Made by a program: the position numbers and the translations under genes. The notes below the pieces were generated by a model. That model saw only the letters and a list, made by a program, of their open reading frames with translations. It searched no databases and was not told the DNA's origin. From positions 377,001 to 441,000 of the forward strand of contig NZ_CP075566.1 in the NCBI RefSeq assembly GCF_018502625.1: a stretch of DNA of 64,000 nt, in the 5' to 3' direction. This stretch comes from Pseudomonas hormoni (GTDB lineage Bacteria > Pseudomonadota > Gammaproteobacteria > Pseudomonadales > Pseudomonadaceae). Position 1 is the stretch's first letter. The number at the start of each line of letters is the position of its first letter. This document shows positions 17,818 through 26,604 of the stretch, piece after piece.

Positions 17818-18552
17818 ATGGCTGCAACAATTGCTCAAGCGGTGCAGGCCTTGCTCGGCCCGTTGAAGCAGATTCTGGGCTCGGTCAGCACCCTGGTCGG
17901 TGCCGCCAGTGCCGAGCTGAGCACCTCGCGCCAGACCGTGCGCATCGTCATGGCCGACTTCCCGGCGATCATCATCGCCCAGCGATTGCACCAACGGCTG
18001 GCGGCACTGGCGCCGGGCATCGACCTGGTGATTCAACCCTGGCAGGGCGGCGAGGCGGCTCAGGAAAGTCTGAGTCGCGGCCAAAGCGATCTGGCCATGT
18101 CGGTCTTCCCGCCCCTCGGACCGGACTTCACCCGAAGCTTGCTGTTGCACGAACATTTCATGGTGGCGATGCGAACCGGGCATCCGGCAATCGCGGACTT
18201 TGATCTCGACCGCTGGCTGAGTTATCCACACGTGCTGGTGTCCGGGCGCGGCGCCACCTGGGGCCCGCTCGATGAACAGCTGAAGGGCCAAGGGCTGTCG
18301 CGCCGGGTCGGGATCGTCGTGCCGAGCTTTGTCATGGTTCCGGATCTGCTGCTGGGCTCGGACCTGATTGCGATGCTGCCCAGTCAGTGCCTGTCGATGC
18401 CGATGGCCAAGGCGCTGCACACCGTGGAACCGCCGATTGAGGTGGAGGGTTTTGCGTTGCATCTGGCCTGGCATAAACGGCGCGATGAAGACGCGGCGGT
18501 GCAGTGTGTGGCGCGGGTGTTGGAGGAGGTGATAGATGTTAGCGGAGATTGA
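17818..18552 (+). pseudogene. 5'-truncated LysR-family regulator (effector domain only)
   Basis: The 244-residue frame begins in what looks like the linker helix of a LysR protein (LLGPLKQILGSVSTL). It continues through a normal effector-binding domain (RTVRIVMADFPAIIIAQRLHQRL, RGQSDLAM, LIAMLPSQCLS). The N-terminal helix-turn-helix of about 60-80 residues is missing, and no frame upstream supplies it. Bases 17,660-17,817, just upstream, read on the minus strand as the tail of another protein, so a deletion may have removed the 5' ends of a divergent pair. Without the DNA-binding domain the product could not act as a regulator. Codon use is typical of the chromosome. Confidence 0.65.
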
Positions 18553-18597
18553 TGCCGTATATGTTCGTCAAACTTTTTCAAGAGCAGGGACTGGCAG

Positions 18598-18966
18598 ATG
18601 ATTGATTTCAACAACAAAGGCTTCTTCAAACTCAAGTAAAACGAAGAGTACGCCGAACGCGTCAGCGCACTGCTACTGGACGGCGAGCACGTCATCGACT
18701 CCTACAAATCCATGCGTGATGGCGTGGTGTTTACCAACAAACGCATCATTGCCGTCAACGTGCAGGGCCTCACCGGCAGCAAGAAAGACTTCACTTCGTT
18801 GCCGTACAAAAATATCGTCGCGTACTCGGTGGAAACGTCCGGGACGTTCGACCTGGATTCCGAGTTGGAGATTTATTTTTCGTCATTGGGAAAAGTGAAG
18901 TTCGAATTCACCGGCAGGACATCAATGGTAGAGATCTCGAAGCTGATTTCTCAGCATTTGCTTTGA
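18598..18966 (+). pseudogene. PH-domain protein gene inactivated by a stop at codon 14
   Basis: This is a 369-bp copy of the intact gene at 25761-26129, same length and frame. Codon 14, CAA (Gln) in the twin, is TAA at 18637-18639. After the stop the frame is fully open and the protein almost identical (the clear change is Glu to Asp in LLLxGEH), whereas many third positions differ. Selection therefore kept the protein until recently and the nonsense change is young. Re-initiation at ATG 18712 would give an 84-residue fragment lacking the first strands of the PH fold. Confidence 0.88.
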
Positions 18967-18995
18967 CCTGCACATAAGGGAAGTCGATCAAAAAC

Positions 18996-19100
18996 CTGTG
19001 GCGAGGGAGCTTGCTCCCGCTGGACTGCGCAGCAGTCCCCTCTTTTGATGGATAAGGGGGCCGCTTCGCGGCCCAGCGGGAGCAAGCTCCCTCGCCACAG
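18996..19100. repeat. REP doublet
   Basis: CTGTGGCGAGGGAGCTTGC... at 18996-19022 is perfectly inverted at 19074-19100 (27-bp arms). The spacer also contains a GGGGCCGCTTCGCGGCCC hairpin. It lies between the PH pseudogene and the 3' end of the fds operon. Confidence 0.92.
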
Positions 19101-19151
19101 TTGTTAATGCTAGCCAACAGGCCAGGGGCAATCCCAAGGGATCGTGCGAAC

Positions 19152-19373
19152 CTAAGCCTCCCAACCCGCTCCACTGACGGCCTCTTGCGCCAACGGATGC
19201 AAATCCGCCCCGTGATGTTCCGTCTGCCAGGCCAGCAACTCCTTGCGCATGCCAGGCGTCCAGTACATCTGCAGATGATTACGCACACCGAGCACGGCCA
19301 CTTTCTGGTCCGGTTCACTGGCGAAGTACTGGGCGATCTGGTTGACCATCTTGATCAGGTTTTCAGTGCTCAT
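19152..19373 (-). CDS. fdsD: NAD-dependent formate dehydrogenase delta subunit
   Basis: 73 residues, the usual size. MSTENLIKMVNQIAQYFASEP and the WTPGMRKELLAW segment are characteristic of FdsD. The delta subunit associates with the FdsGBA enzyme and is thought to help cofactor insertion or assembly. Start is ATG 19373, overlapping the fdsA stop as ATGA, so the two are translationally coupled. In several bacteria fdsC (the FdhD-type sulfurtransferase) lies between fdsA and fdsD; it is absent here. Confidence 0.93.
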   Translation of the reverse strand: MSTENLIKMVNQIAQYFASEPDQKVAVLGVRNHLQMYWTPGMRKELLAWQTEHHGADLHPLAQEAVSGAGWEA

Positions 19374-22252
19374 CGGCGTACCTCCGCTTTTTCGCCACGG
19401 GCCTGACGGCGGTCCTTGAGCAAACGGTCCTGTTCGTCGCTGAAGGCCTGGTAGCGTTTTTGCCACTCAGAAGGGTGGTAGACGCGGCTGACTTCTACGG
19501 CGGTGACCTTGTACTCCGGACAGTTGGTGGCCCAGTCGGAGTTGTCGGTGGTGATGACGTTGGCCCCCGATTCAGGGAAGTGGAACGTGGTGTACACCAC
19601 GCCCGGGGCGACCCGTTCGGTGACCCGCGCACGCAGTACGGTCTGGCCGGCGCGGCTGCCGATGCCGACCCAGTCACCTTCGTTGATGCCACGACTCTCG
19701 GCATCGGTCGGGTGGATTTCCAGGCGGTCTTCGTCGTGCCAGGCGACGTTTTCGGTACGCCGGGTCTGGGCACCAACGTTGTACTGGCTGAGGATGCGCC
19801 CGGTGGTCAGCAGCAGCGGATAGCGATTGTTGACCTTCTCCTCGGTGGGCACGTAGCCGGTGAGCATGAAACGCCCCTTGCCGCGCACGAATTCATCGAT
19901 GTGCATGGTCGGCGTGCCGTCCGGCGCCGCGGCGTTGCACGGCCATTGCAGGCTGCCGTGGCGATCGAGTTCGGCGTAGCTGACGTTGGTGAAGGTCGGC
20001 GTCAGGCTGGCGATCTCATCCATGATTTCCGATGGATGTTTGTAATTCATCGGATAACCCAAGGCGTGGGCCAGCGCCACGGTGCCTTCCCAGTCGGCCT
20101 TGCCGCCCAGAGGCTCCATGACCTTGCGCACCCGAGAGATGCGTCGCTCGGCGTTGGTAAACGTGCCGTCCTTTTCCAGAAACGAAGCGCCCGGCAGGAA
20201 CACATGGGCGAACCTGGCGGTTTCGTTGAGGAAAATGTCCTGCACCACCACGCATTCCATGGCCGACAGCGCCGCAGTGACGTGCTGGGTATTCGGGTCG
20301 CTCTGAGCGATGTCTTCGCCCTGGCAGTACAGACCCTTGAAACTACCGGCCAGCGCCGACTCGAACATGTTGGGAATACGCAGGCCCGGATCGGGTTGCA
20401 GGGTGACGTTCCACGCCTGTTCAAACTGCGCCCGCACCACCTCGTTGGAGATGTGCCGATAGCCGGGCAACTCGTGGGGGAACGAGCCCATGTCGCAGGA
20501 GCCCTGCACGTTGTTCTGCCCCCGCAGCGGGTTCACGCCCACGCCTTCGCGGCCGATGTTGCCGGTGGCCATGGCGAGGTTGGCGATGCCCATGACCGCG
20601 GTGCTGCCCTGACTGTGCTCCGTGACGCCGAGTCCGTAATAGATCGCCGCGTTGCCGCCGGTTGCATACAGACGGGCGGCGGCACGGATGTCGGCCGGGG
20701 CCACGCCGCAGATCTCGCCAAGCACTTCCGGCGAGTTTTCAGGGCGACTGACCAGCTCGCTCCAGCGGGCGAAATCGCTGCCTTCGCAACGGGCGTCGAT
20801 AAAGGCCTGATTGAGCAAACCTTCGGTAACGATCACATGGGCCAAAGCGTTAAGCATGGCGACGTTGGTGCCCGGGCGCAGGGCCAGATGCAATTCGGCG
20901 CGGGCATGCACCGAGTCCACCAGATCAATGCGGCGAGGGTCGATAACGATCAGCCGCGCACCTTCACGCAGGCGGCGTTTGAGCTGCGAGGCAAACACCG
21001 GGTGGGCGTCACTCGGGTTGGCACCCATCACCAGGATCACGTCGGCCTGCATCACCGAGTCGAAACTCTGGGTGCCGGCGGACTCGCCTAACGTTTGTTT
21101 CAAGCCATAGCCAGTCGGCGAGTGGCAGACCCGCGCACAGGTATCGACGTTGTTATTGCCGAACGCGGCGCGCACCAGTTTTTGCACCAGATAGGTTTCT
21201 TCGTTGGTGCAACGGCTGGAGGTGATGCCACCAATGGAGTCGCGGCCATATTTTTGCTGCAACCGACGGAATTCGCTGGCGGCGTAGGTCACCGCTTCAT
21301 CCCAGCTGACTTCCTGCCACGGGTCGTTGATGTGCTGGCGGATCATCGGTTTGGTGATGCGATCCGGGTGAGTCGCATAACCCCAGGCAAAGCGCCCCTT
21401 GACGCAAGAGTGACCGTGGTTGGCCTGACCGTTCTTGTCCGGAACCATGCGCACCAGCTTGTCGCCTTTCATCTCGGCGCGGAACGAACAGCCCACGCCG
21501 CAATAGGCACAGGTGGTGATCACGCTGCGCTCCGGCTGGCCCAGTTCCACCACGCTTTTTTCCATCAGCGTCGCGGTAGGACAGGCTTGCACACAGGCGC
21601 CGCAGGACACGCATTCCGACTCGAGGAAATTATCGCCGCCAGCAGCGGCTACCCGGGATTCAAAACCGCGCCCGGTAATGGTCAGGGCAAAGGTGCCTTG
21701 GGTTTCTTCGCAAGCGCGCACGCAACGGTTGCAGACGATGCACTTGCTCGGGTCGTAGTCGAAGTAGGGGTTGGAAGTGTCCTTCACGTCGGCCAGATGG
21801 TTGTCGCCTTCATAGCCGTAACGCACTTCCCGCAGGCCGACCTGACCGGCGACGGTTTGCAGTTCGCAGTTGCCGTTGGCCGAGCAGGTCAGGCAGTCCA
21901 GCGGGTGATCGGAGATGTACAGCTCCATGACATTGCGGCGCAGGGTCGCAAGTTTCGGCGTCTGGGTGTGCACGGTCATGCCTTCAGTGACCGGCGTGGT
22001 GCAAGACGCCGGGTAACCACGCATGCCGTCGATCTCCACCAGGCACATGCGGCAGGAGCCGAAGGCTTCCAGGCTGTCAGTGGCACACAGTTTGGGAATC
22101 GTGGTGCCCAGCAGCGCGGCGGCGCGCATCACCGAAGTGCCTTCCGGCACGCTGATGCTGCGGCCGTCGATGTTCAGGGTTACCTGCACGTCGCTGTCGC
22201 GGGCCGGGGTGCCGAGATCGATGTCGGTTTTCGGGTCGAAAAGAGTGATCAT
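19370..22252 (-). CDS. fdsA: NAD-dependent formate dehydrogenase alpha (molybdopterin) subunit
   Basis: 960 residues. An N-terminal 2Fe-2S ferredoxin domain (GSCRMCLVEIDG) is followed by His-Cys and 4Fe-4S motifs (CIVCNRCVRACEETQG, CVSCGACVQACPTATL). The molybdopterin domain follows with its own cluster (CAYCGVGCSF) and the predicted Mo-ligand Cys in ARVCHSPT. It oxidises formate to CO2 at a bis-MGD Mo or W centre and passes electrons to FdsB. Start is ATG 22252, overlapping the fdsB stop (ATGA); the longer frame to 22372 lies inside fdsB. The gene is part of fdsGBAD. Confidence 0.97.
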   Translation of the reverse strand: MITLFDPKTDIDLGTPARDSDVQVTLNIDGRSISVPEGTSVMRAAALLGTTIPKLCATDSLEAFGSCRMCLVEIDGMRGYPASCTTPVTEGMTVHTQTPKLATLRRNVMELYISDHPLDCLTCSANGNCELQTVAGQVGLREVRYGYEGDNHLADVKDTSNPYFDYDPSKCIVCNRCVRACEETQGTFALTITGRGFESRVAAAGGDNFLESECVSCGACVQACPTATLMEKSVVELGQPERSVITTCAYCGVGCSFRAEMKGDKLVRMVPDKNGQANHGHSCVKGRFAWGYATHPDRITKPMIRQHINDPWQEVSWDEAVTYAASEFRRLQQKYGRDSIGGITSSRCTNEETYLVQKLVRAAFGNNNVDTCARVCHSPTGYGLKQTLGESAGTQSFDSVMQADVILVMGANPSDAHPVFASQLKRRLREGARLIVIDPRRIDLVDSVHARAELHLALRPGTNVAMLNALAHVIVTEGLLNQAFIDARCEGSDFARWSELVSRPENSPEVLGEICGVAPADIRAAARLYATGGNAAIYYGLGVTEHSQGSTAVMGIANLAMATGNIGREGVGVNPLRGQNNVQGSCDMGSFPHELPGYRHISNEVVRAQFEQAWNVTLQPDPGLRIPNMFESALAGSFKGLYCQGEDIAQSDPNTQHVTAALSAMECVVVQDIFLNETARFAHVFLPGASFLEKDGTFTNAERRISRVRKVMEPLGGKADWEGTVALAHALGYPMNYKHPSEIMDEIASLTPTFTNVSYAELDRHGSLQWPCNAAAPDGTPTMHIDEFVRGKGRFMLTGYVPTEEKVNNRYPLLLTTGRILSQYNVGAQTRRTENVAWHDEDRLEIHPTDAESRGINEGDWVGIGSRAGQTVLRARVTERVAPGVVYTTFHFPESGANVITTDNSDWATNCPEYKVTAVEVSRVYHPSEWQKRYQAFSDEQDRLLKDRRQARGEKAEVRR

Positions 22253-23811
22253 TGCTCGGCCTCCGAGGCTTGCAGACCGAAGTCGGCGGGGAAGTACTTG
22301 AGGGCGCTGGCCACCGGAAAGGAAACCATGCCGCCCAACGCGCACAGCGAACCGTATTGCAGGGTGTCGCACAGGTCCTTGAGGATGATCACCTGCTCAT
22401 CGCGACCACTCTGGTCCTGTGCGGCCAGCAGGCGGTCGATCACCTCCACGCCCCGGGTCGAGCCGATGCGGCACGGCGTGCATTTGCCACAGGATTCCTC
22501 GGCGCAGAACTCCATGGCGAAGCGCGCCATGTGGGCCATGTCCAGCGTGTCGTCCGCCACCACCACACCACCGTGACCGAGCATCGCGCCCATGGCGGCG
22601 AAAGCTTCGTAATCCAGCGGCGTGTCGAACTGCGAAGGCGGCACCCAGGCACCGAGCGGGCCGCCCACCTGCGCAGCTTTCAGCGGCCGGCCACTGGCGG
22701 TGCCACCGCCGTAGTCTTCCACCAGTTCCCGCAGCGTCAGGCCAAAGGCCCGTTCCACCAGACCGCCGTGACGAATATTGCCCGCCAACTGGAAAGGCAT
22801 CGTGCCCAGCGAGCGGCCCATGCCGTAATCACGATAGAACTGCGCACCCTTGGCCAGAATCAACGGAACCGAAGCCAGGGTCAGCACGTTGTGCACTAGC
22901 GTCGGTAGACCAAACAGCCCCTTCAACGCAGGAATCGGCGGCTTGGCGCGGACGATCCCACGCTTGCCTTCGAGGGAATCCAGCAGCGCGGTTTCCTCAC
23001 CGCAGATATAAGCACCGGCACCGACCCGCACTTCCATATCGAACGCCTGACCGCTGCCGCCGACATTGGCACCGAGGTAACCAGCGGACCGGGCAAGGTT
23101 CAGCGCCTGACGCAGCGTGGCCACGGCATCCGGGTATTCCGAGCGCACATAGATGTAGCCGTAACTGGCGCCGACGGTAATGCCGGCAATCGCCATGCCT
23201 TCGATCAGCAGGAAGGGGTCGCCTTCCATCAGCATGCGGTCGGCGAAAGTGCCGGAGTCGCCTTCGTCGGCGTTGCACACAATGTACTTCTGTGCAGCCT
23301 CGGTTGCGCGCACCGTGCGCCATTTGATCCCGGCCGGGAACGCCGCGCCGCCACGGCCACGCAGGCCCGAATCGAACACCGCCGTCGCGGTTTGCTCACC
23401 GCCAATGGAAACGGCCCTGTTTAAACCCTCGAAACCACCGTGGGCTCGGTAATCGTCCAGCGACAGCGGCCGGGTAATACCAGCACGGGCAAACAACAGG
23501 CGTTGTTGAGACTTCAGATACGACAATTCTTCCACCAGCCCCAAAGCCAGTGGATGCGCGGATGCCTCGCCTTTCAGCGCTTCAAGCACGGACGGCACAT
23601 CGGCAGCCGTCAGCGGGCCGAAACCGATCCGACCTTGCGGGCTGTCCACTTCCAGCAGCGGCTCCAGCCAATACAGACCGCGCGAACTGGTGCGCTGCAA
23701 CTCCAGCGGCAGATTGCGTTCCCGGGCCTGAGTGATCAGGGCCACCGCCACCTCATCGGCACCCACGGCACGGGCAAGCGAATCAGTGGGCAGATAAAGA
23801 GTCGGCATCAT
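22249..23811 (-). CDS. fdsB: NAD-dependent formate dehydrogenase beta (NADH/FMN) subunit
   Basis: 520 residues. An N-terminal thioredoxin-like domain is fused to a NuoF-like domain. Motifs: GLRGRGGAAFPAGIKW (FMN/NADH site), CNADEGDSGTFADR, GAGAYICGEETALL and the 4Fe-4S motif ESCGKCTPCRIG. It transfers electrons from the clusters to NAD+. The start is a tandem ATGATG at 23811/23808 behind GGAGG; 23811 overlaps the fdsG stop as ATGA, while 23808 gives a more usual 7-nt spacing. Both ends are coupled to neighbours by 4-bp overlaps. Confidence 0.96.
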   Translation of the reverse strand: MMPTLYLPTDSLARAVGADEVAVALITQARERNLPLELQRTSSRGLYWLEPLLEVDSPQGRIGFGPLTAADVPSVLEALKGEASAHPLALGLVEELSYLKSQQRLLFARAGITRPLSLDDYRAHGGFEGLNRAVSIGGEQTATAVFDSGLRGRGGAAFPAGIKWRTVRATEAAQKYIVCNADEGDSGTFADRMLMEGDPFLLIEGMAIAGITVGASYGYIYVRSEYPDAVATLRQALNLARSAGYLGANVGGSGQAFDMEVRVGAGAYICGEETALLDSLEGKRGIVRAKPPIPALKGLFGLPTLVHNVLTLASVPLILAKGAQFYRDYGMGRSLGTMPFQLAGNIRHGGLVERAFGLTLRELVEDYGGGTASGRPLKAAQVGGPLGAWVPPSQFDTPLDYEAFAAMGAMLGHGGVVVADDTLDMAHMARFAMEFCAEESCGKCTPCRIGSTRGVEVIDRLLAAQDQSGRDEQVIILKDLCDTLQYGSLCALGGMVSFPVASALKYFPADFGLQASEAEQ

Positions 23812-24284
23812 GCGTCCTCCCGGCAAGCGTCGAGCAAGGCATCCAGACGCTCAGCGCTGAGCCGCGCATGCACCCGGCCATCCAGCTCCAGAGCGGGCGA
23901 ACAGGCGCAGGCGCCAAGGCAATACACCGGACGCAAACTGATGCTGCCGTCGGCACTGCTGCCGTGGTCATCCAGTTGCAGACGTTCGCGCAACTGCGCC
24001 GCCAGCTGCTCGGCGCCGCGACTCTTGCACGACTCGGCCCGGCACAGACGAAGAATGTGTCGAGCCGGCGGCGCGGTACGGAAGTCATGGTAAAAGCTGA
24101 TCACCCCGCGAACCTCGGCCTGACTCTGATTGAGGGCGTGGGCAATTTCGGGGACGGCGGCATCGGGGATGTAACCGATGCGTTCCTGAATATCATGAAG
24201 GATGGGCAACAGTGCACCCGCAGAGCCCTTGTGGCGCTCCAGCAGGCTGTTGACCAAAGGCAGGTGCAAACTCTCATCAGGCAT
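23808..24284 (-). CDS. fdsG: NAD-dependent formate dehydrogenase gamma subunit (NuoE-like)
   Basis: 158 residues, homologous to NuoE. The four Cys of the 2Fe-2S cluster are in CRAESC (two) and CLGACAC (two). The helical N-terminal half reads LLPILHDIQERIGYIP and EVRGVISFYHDFR. It is the first gene of the fdsGBAD operon; the promoter should lie upstream of 24284. It relays electrons within the soluble FdsGBA complex, which lets the cell draw NADH from formate. Confidence 0.96.
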   Translation of the reverse strand: MPDESLHLPLVNSLLERHKGSAGALLPILHDIQERIGYIPDAAVPEIAHALNQSQAEVRGVISFYHDFRTAPPARHILRLCRAESCKSRGAEQLAAQLRERLQLDDHGSSADGSISLRPVYCLGACACSPALELDGRVHARLSAERLDALLDACREDA

Positions 24285-24974
24285 TCAGCAATCCTCACGG
24301 TCACGGACAAACCAGATGGTTGTCGGTCGTCCGAAAGTGTCGGCTGCGGCACTCACACCACGTCACGGTATCGTGGCAATTTCAGGCCGTTGGCCAGGGC
24401 ACCCTTGGCGGGCATCTTGTTGTGCCCGGCACGGTCTTCGCCGCACCTCTATTGGGCATAAAGGGCAGCTTGCCACGGCGCTTTTGATTGAACTGCACCA
24501 AAGCGACGTGTTCGGTTCTGCCTACGACTATCCATTAAGTCTAGATGAGTGCCGCGCGGGGCGTTTACTCACTGGCCTAATGCCCGGAGGGCTTGTCGAT
24601 GAGTGATGTATAGCAAGCAATACAGATAAGAAACAGCATCAGATCCGTGGGCAATTCAGGGCGCAGATGCGCAGGTCTATCCCGCCGTAAACCGAAATCC
24701 ATTCACCCCGAGCCGAATACTAAAACTCCCCGAATACCTCGAGGCCAATCCCAAATCCCAGCCACCCCACAAAATCCCTGTGGGAGCCAGCCTGCTGGCG
24801 ATAGCGCCAGACGAGTTCACACAAAACACGGAACACAAACACAACCCACTGCAGGAGCGAGCTCGCTCGCGAAAAACGCAGGAAACAAGCTCTGTCCCCT
24901 TTGCTGCCAGTGGACGGCAAAGCGGCAAAACAGTAGCGTTGCGCCACTTATTTCAACTTTGTAACGGACTACAC
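24285..24974. other. 690-bp non-coding region holding the fds promoter side and two REPs
   Basis: No gene is supported. The first 300 bp are the upstream region of fdsG on the minus strand; no regulator gene for fds is adjacent. From 24778 two REP units lie in the same orientation (24778-24809, GTGGGAGCCAGCCTGCTGGCG type; 24850-24880, AGGAGCGAGCTCGCTCGCG type). A CTCTGTCCCCTTT stretch near 24891 resembles the repeat that brackets the defence modules further on. An open frame running into the next gene from 24780 is made of these repeats. Confidence 0.6.
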
Positions 24975-25724
24975 ATGCCCACTGTCGCTCGAGCCTCGCG
25001 CCTGTTCTGCGCAATCACTTTTGCCGTTGTGACGACCCCGGCGCTCGCCGGCCTGTCGAGTGAAACCCCGGAATACGCCAGGGCGGGCTACCTCTCCGAT
25101 TGCCAGAAATTTCTGCAGGTGGTGGCCGAGGTGCAGGCCGGGCGCCAGACGCCCAAAGAAGCTACTCCCGCTATCAAGATGCATCTGAGTACCTTTGAGT
25201 TACATCGCTACTACCTACCGCAGTCAAGCCTTGGCTCCCCTGAATACGCTCGTTGTGAGAGCGGCGTTCCCATAGCGAAAGAGATCGCGGACAAGGGCGA
25301 AATTGAACTCAGCAAAGACGTGGACGAGTATCTCGCGCAAGCCCAGACCAAACACCTGGCCTCCTCGGATTACAAGCGCGCTCGCTCTCTGGGCTTCAGC
25401 GACGTCGGCGAAATCGGGGAACTCGACCAGCACGCCGAGCTGGATGGTGAAGCGAATCTGAAGACCTTGATGATCCGAGTCGATTCTGGTTGCGGCCGCC
25501 ATTTCCGTGCCGCGAAATACGTCGAACCTTATGTGATCTACACCGTCGGTCCTTCGGATGGCAAATGCGCCATTAACCGGAACGTCGCCGTGCTGGGTGG
25601 CAAAGTCGCGGCGTGGGGTGAGTACATTGATGACGAAGCGATTTTTCAGTACGTGGGATGGAAGACACTGCCTGGACAGGATGGATTCCCCGTCAACATT
25701 CGAGTCGTGAAAGTGGTGAAGTAA
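24975..25724 (+). CDS. Secreted hypothetical protein
   Basis: 249 residues with a classical signal peptide (RASRLFCAITFAVVTTPALA, cleavage likely before GLSS). The mature protein has four Cys (YLSDCQKF, YARCESG, DSGCGRH and DGKCAIN), possibly two disulfides. No domain is recognised. Start is ATG 24975; the frame is open further upstream but only through REP sequence. The PH-domain gene follows 36 bp downstream on the same strand, so the two may form a transcription unit. Confidence 0.75.
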   Translation: MPTVARASRLFCAITFAVVTTPALAGLSSETPEYARAGYLSDCQKFLQVVAEVQAGRQTPKEATPAIKMHLSTFELHRYYLPQSSLGSPEYARCESGVPIAKEIADKGEIELSKDVDEYLAQAQTKHLASSDYKRARSLGFSDVGEIGELDQHAELDGEANLKTLMIRVDSGCGRHFRAAKYVEPYVIYTVGPSDGKCAINRNVAVLGGKVAAWGEYIDDEAIFQYVGWKTLPGQDGFPVNIRVVKVVK

Positions 25725-25760
25725 CCCGCAGGGATTTTTCTTCGAACGGAGGATGGACAG

Positions 25761-26129
25761 ATGATCGACTTCAACAACAAAGGCTTCTTCAAACTCAAGC
25801 AAAACGAAGAATACGCAGAACGCGTCAGTGCACTGCTGCTGGAAGGCGAGCACGTCATCGACTCGTACAAATCCATGCGCGACGGCGTCGTCTTCACCAA
25901 CAAACGCATCATCGCCGTCAACGTCCAGGGCCTCACCGGCAGCAAAAAAGACTTCACCTCACTGCCCTACAAAAACATCGTCGCCTACTCGGTAGAAACC
26001 TCCGGCACGTTCGACCTGGACTCGGAACTGGAGATCTACTTCTCGTCGCTGGGCAAAGTGAAATTCGAATTCACCGGCCGGACGTCCATGGTAGAAATCT
26101 CGAAACTGATTTCCCAACACCTGCTCTGA
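25761..26129 (+). CDS. Bacterial PH-domain protein (intact copy)
   Basis: 122 residues, one bacterial pleckstrin-homology domain (DGVVFTNKRIIAVNVQGLTG, then SLPYKNIVAYSVETSG, then the closing helix MVEISKLISQHLL). Such proteins are small, soluble and of unknown role; some bind membranes or oligomerise. ATG 25761 follows GGAGGATGGACAG. It is the functional paralogue of the pseudogene at 18598-18966; the few bases before each ATG are also similar. Confidence 0.88.
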   Translation: MIDFNNKGFFKLKQNEEYAERVSALLLEGEHVIDSYKSMRDGVVFTNKRIIAVNVQGLTGSKKDFTSLPYKNIVAYSVETSGTFDLDSELEIYFSSLGKVKFEFTGRTSMVEISKLISQHLL

Positions 26130-26225
26130 CCCGCGGGCCCAAAGGCCCCGAAACCCCGGGGCCAACAACAGGCTTCAGCGACCCAAAATCCCTGTGGGAG
26201 CAACTGTCTTCATCCATGCCATTCG

Positions 26226-26370
26226 TTACCGCCACTCGGTGCCGTCACGTAGCATTACGTTGGGGCCTTCTTGTTTCTGAACGGTGGAAGCTGTCTACCC
26301 GAGAACCTCCAAAGCCATTCCCAGTTGTCTCCACTTCAATTACTGGAAACCCCGCAGATCTTTCGATGCC
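26226..26370 (-). pseudogene. Degenerate coding remnant downstream of the toxin-immunity pair
   Basis: On the minus strand, right after the small gene's stop, a frame reads ERSAGFPVIEVETTGNGFGG. After a one-base slip near 26,308-26,315 it continues as VQKQEGPNVMLRDGTEWR with TAA at 26226-26228. The protein-like composition and clean stop suggest the tail of a lost gene. The family is not recognised. Confidence 0.35.
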
Positions 26371-26379
26371 CGGCAGTTA

Positions 26380-26604
26380 TCACGCATTGCACGTGAGAAA
26401 AAGCTCTAGACCCTTGGGCAGCTCTAGCGAACAAAGCTGCTCTATTGCAGTAATTTGCTCCGCGGTAAGCCGATAGTCGTATACGAAATCATCGTCCTTT
26501 TCCCACCCCATAATCGGCTTAAGATCCTCGACCGAAACCGGGATTTCCTTTTCGTATGAAGCGAAATCCTCACCTTCAGGAACGCCCATAATCACATGCT
26601 TCAT
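26380..26604 (-). CDS. Putative immunity protein for the E3-type toxin
   Basis: 74 residues, strongly acidic (DFASYEKEIPVSVEDLKPIMG, EKDDDFVYDY), with no signal or membrane segment. ATG 26604 overlaps the toxin stop as ATGA, with AGGTAGAG upstream, so it is made together with the toxin. Position, size and charge are those of a bacteriocin immunity protein. It does not obviously resemble the classical colicin E3 immunity (cloacin immunity) family, so it may be a different inhibitor fold. Function rests on context. Confidence 0.65.
   Translation of the reverse strand: MKHVIMGVPEGEDFASYEKEIPVSVEDLKPIMGWEKDDDFVYDYRLTAEQITAIEQLCSLELPKGLELFLTCNA

Noticed and set aside
24354..24416. 20-codon minus-strand ORF upstream of fdsG
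   Set aside because: No Shine-Dalgarno sequence and no recognisable product.
24780..24974. N-terminal extension of the secreted protein
   Set aside because: It is built of REP repeats and would hide a clear signal peptide that begins at 24975.
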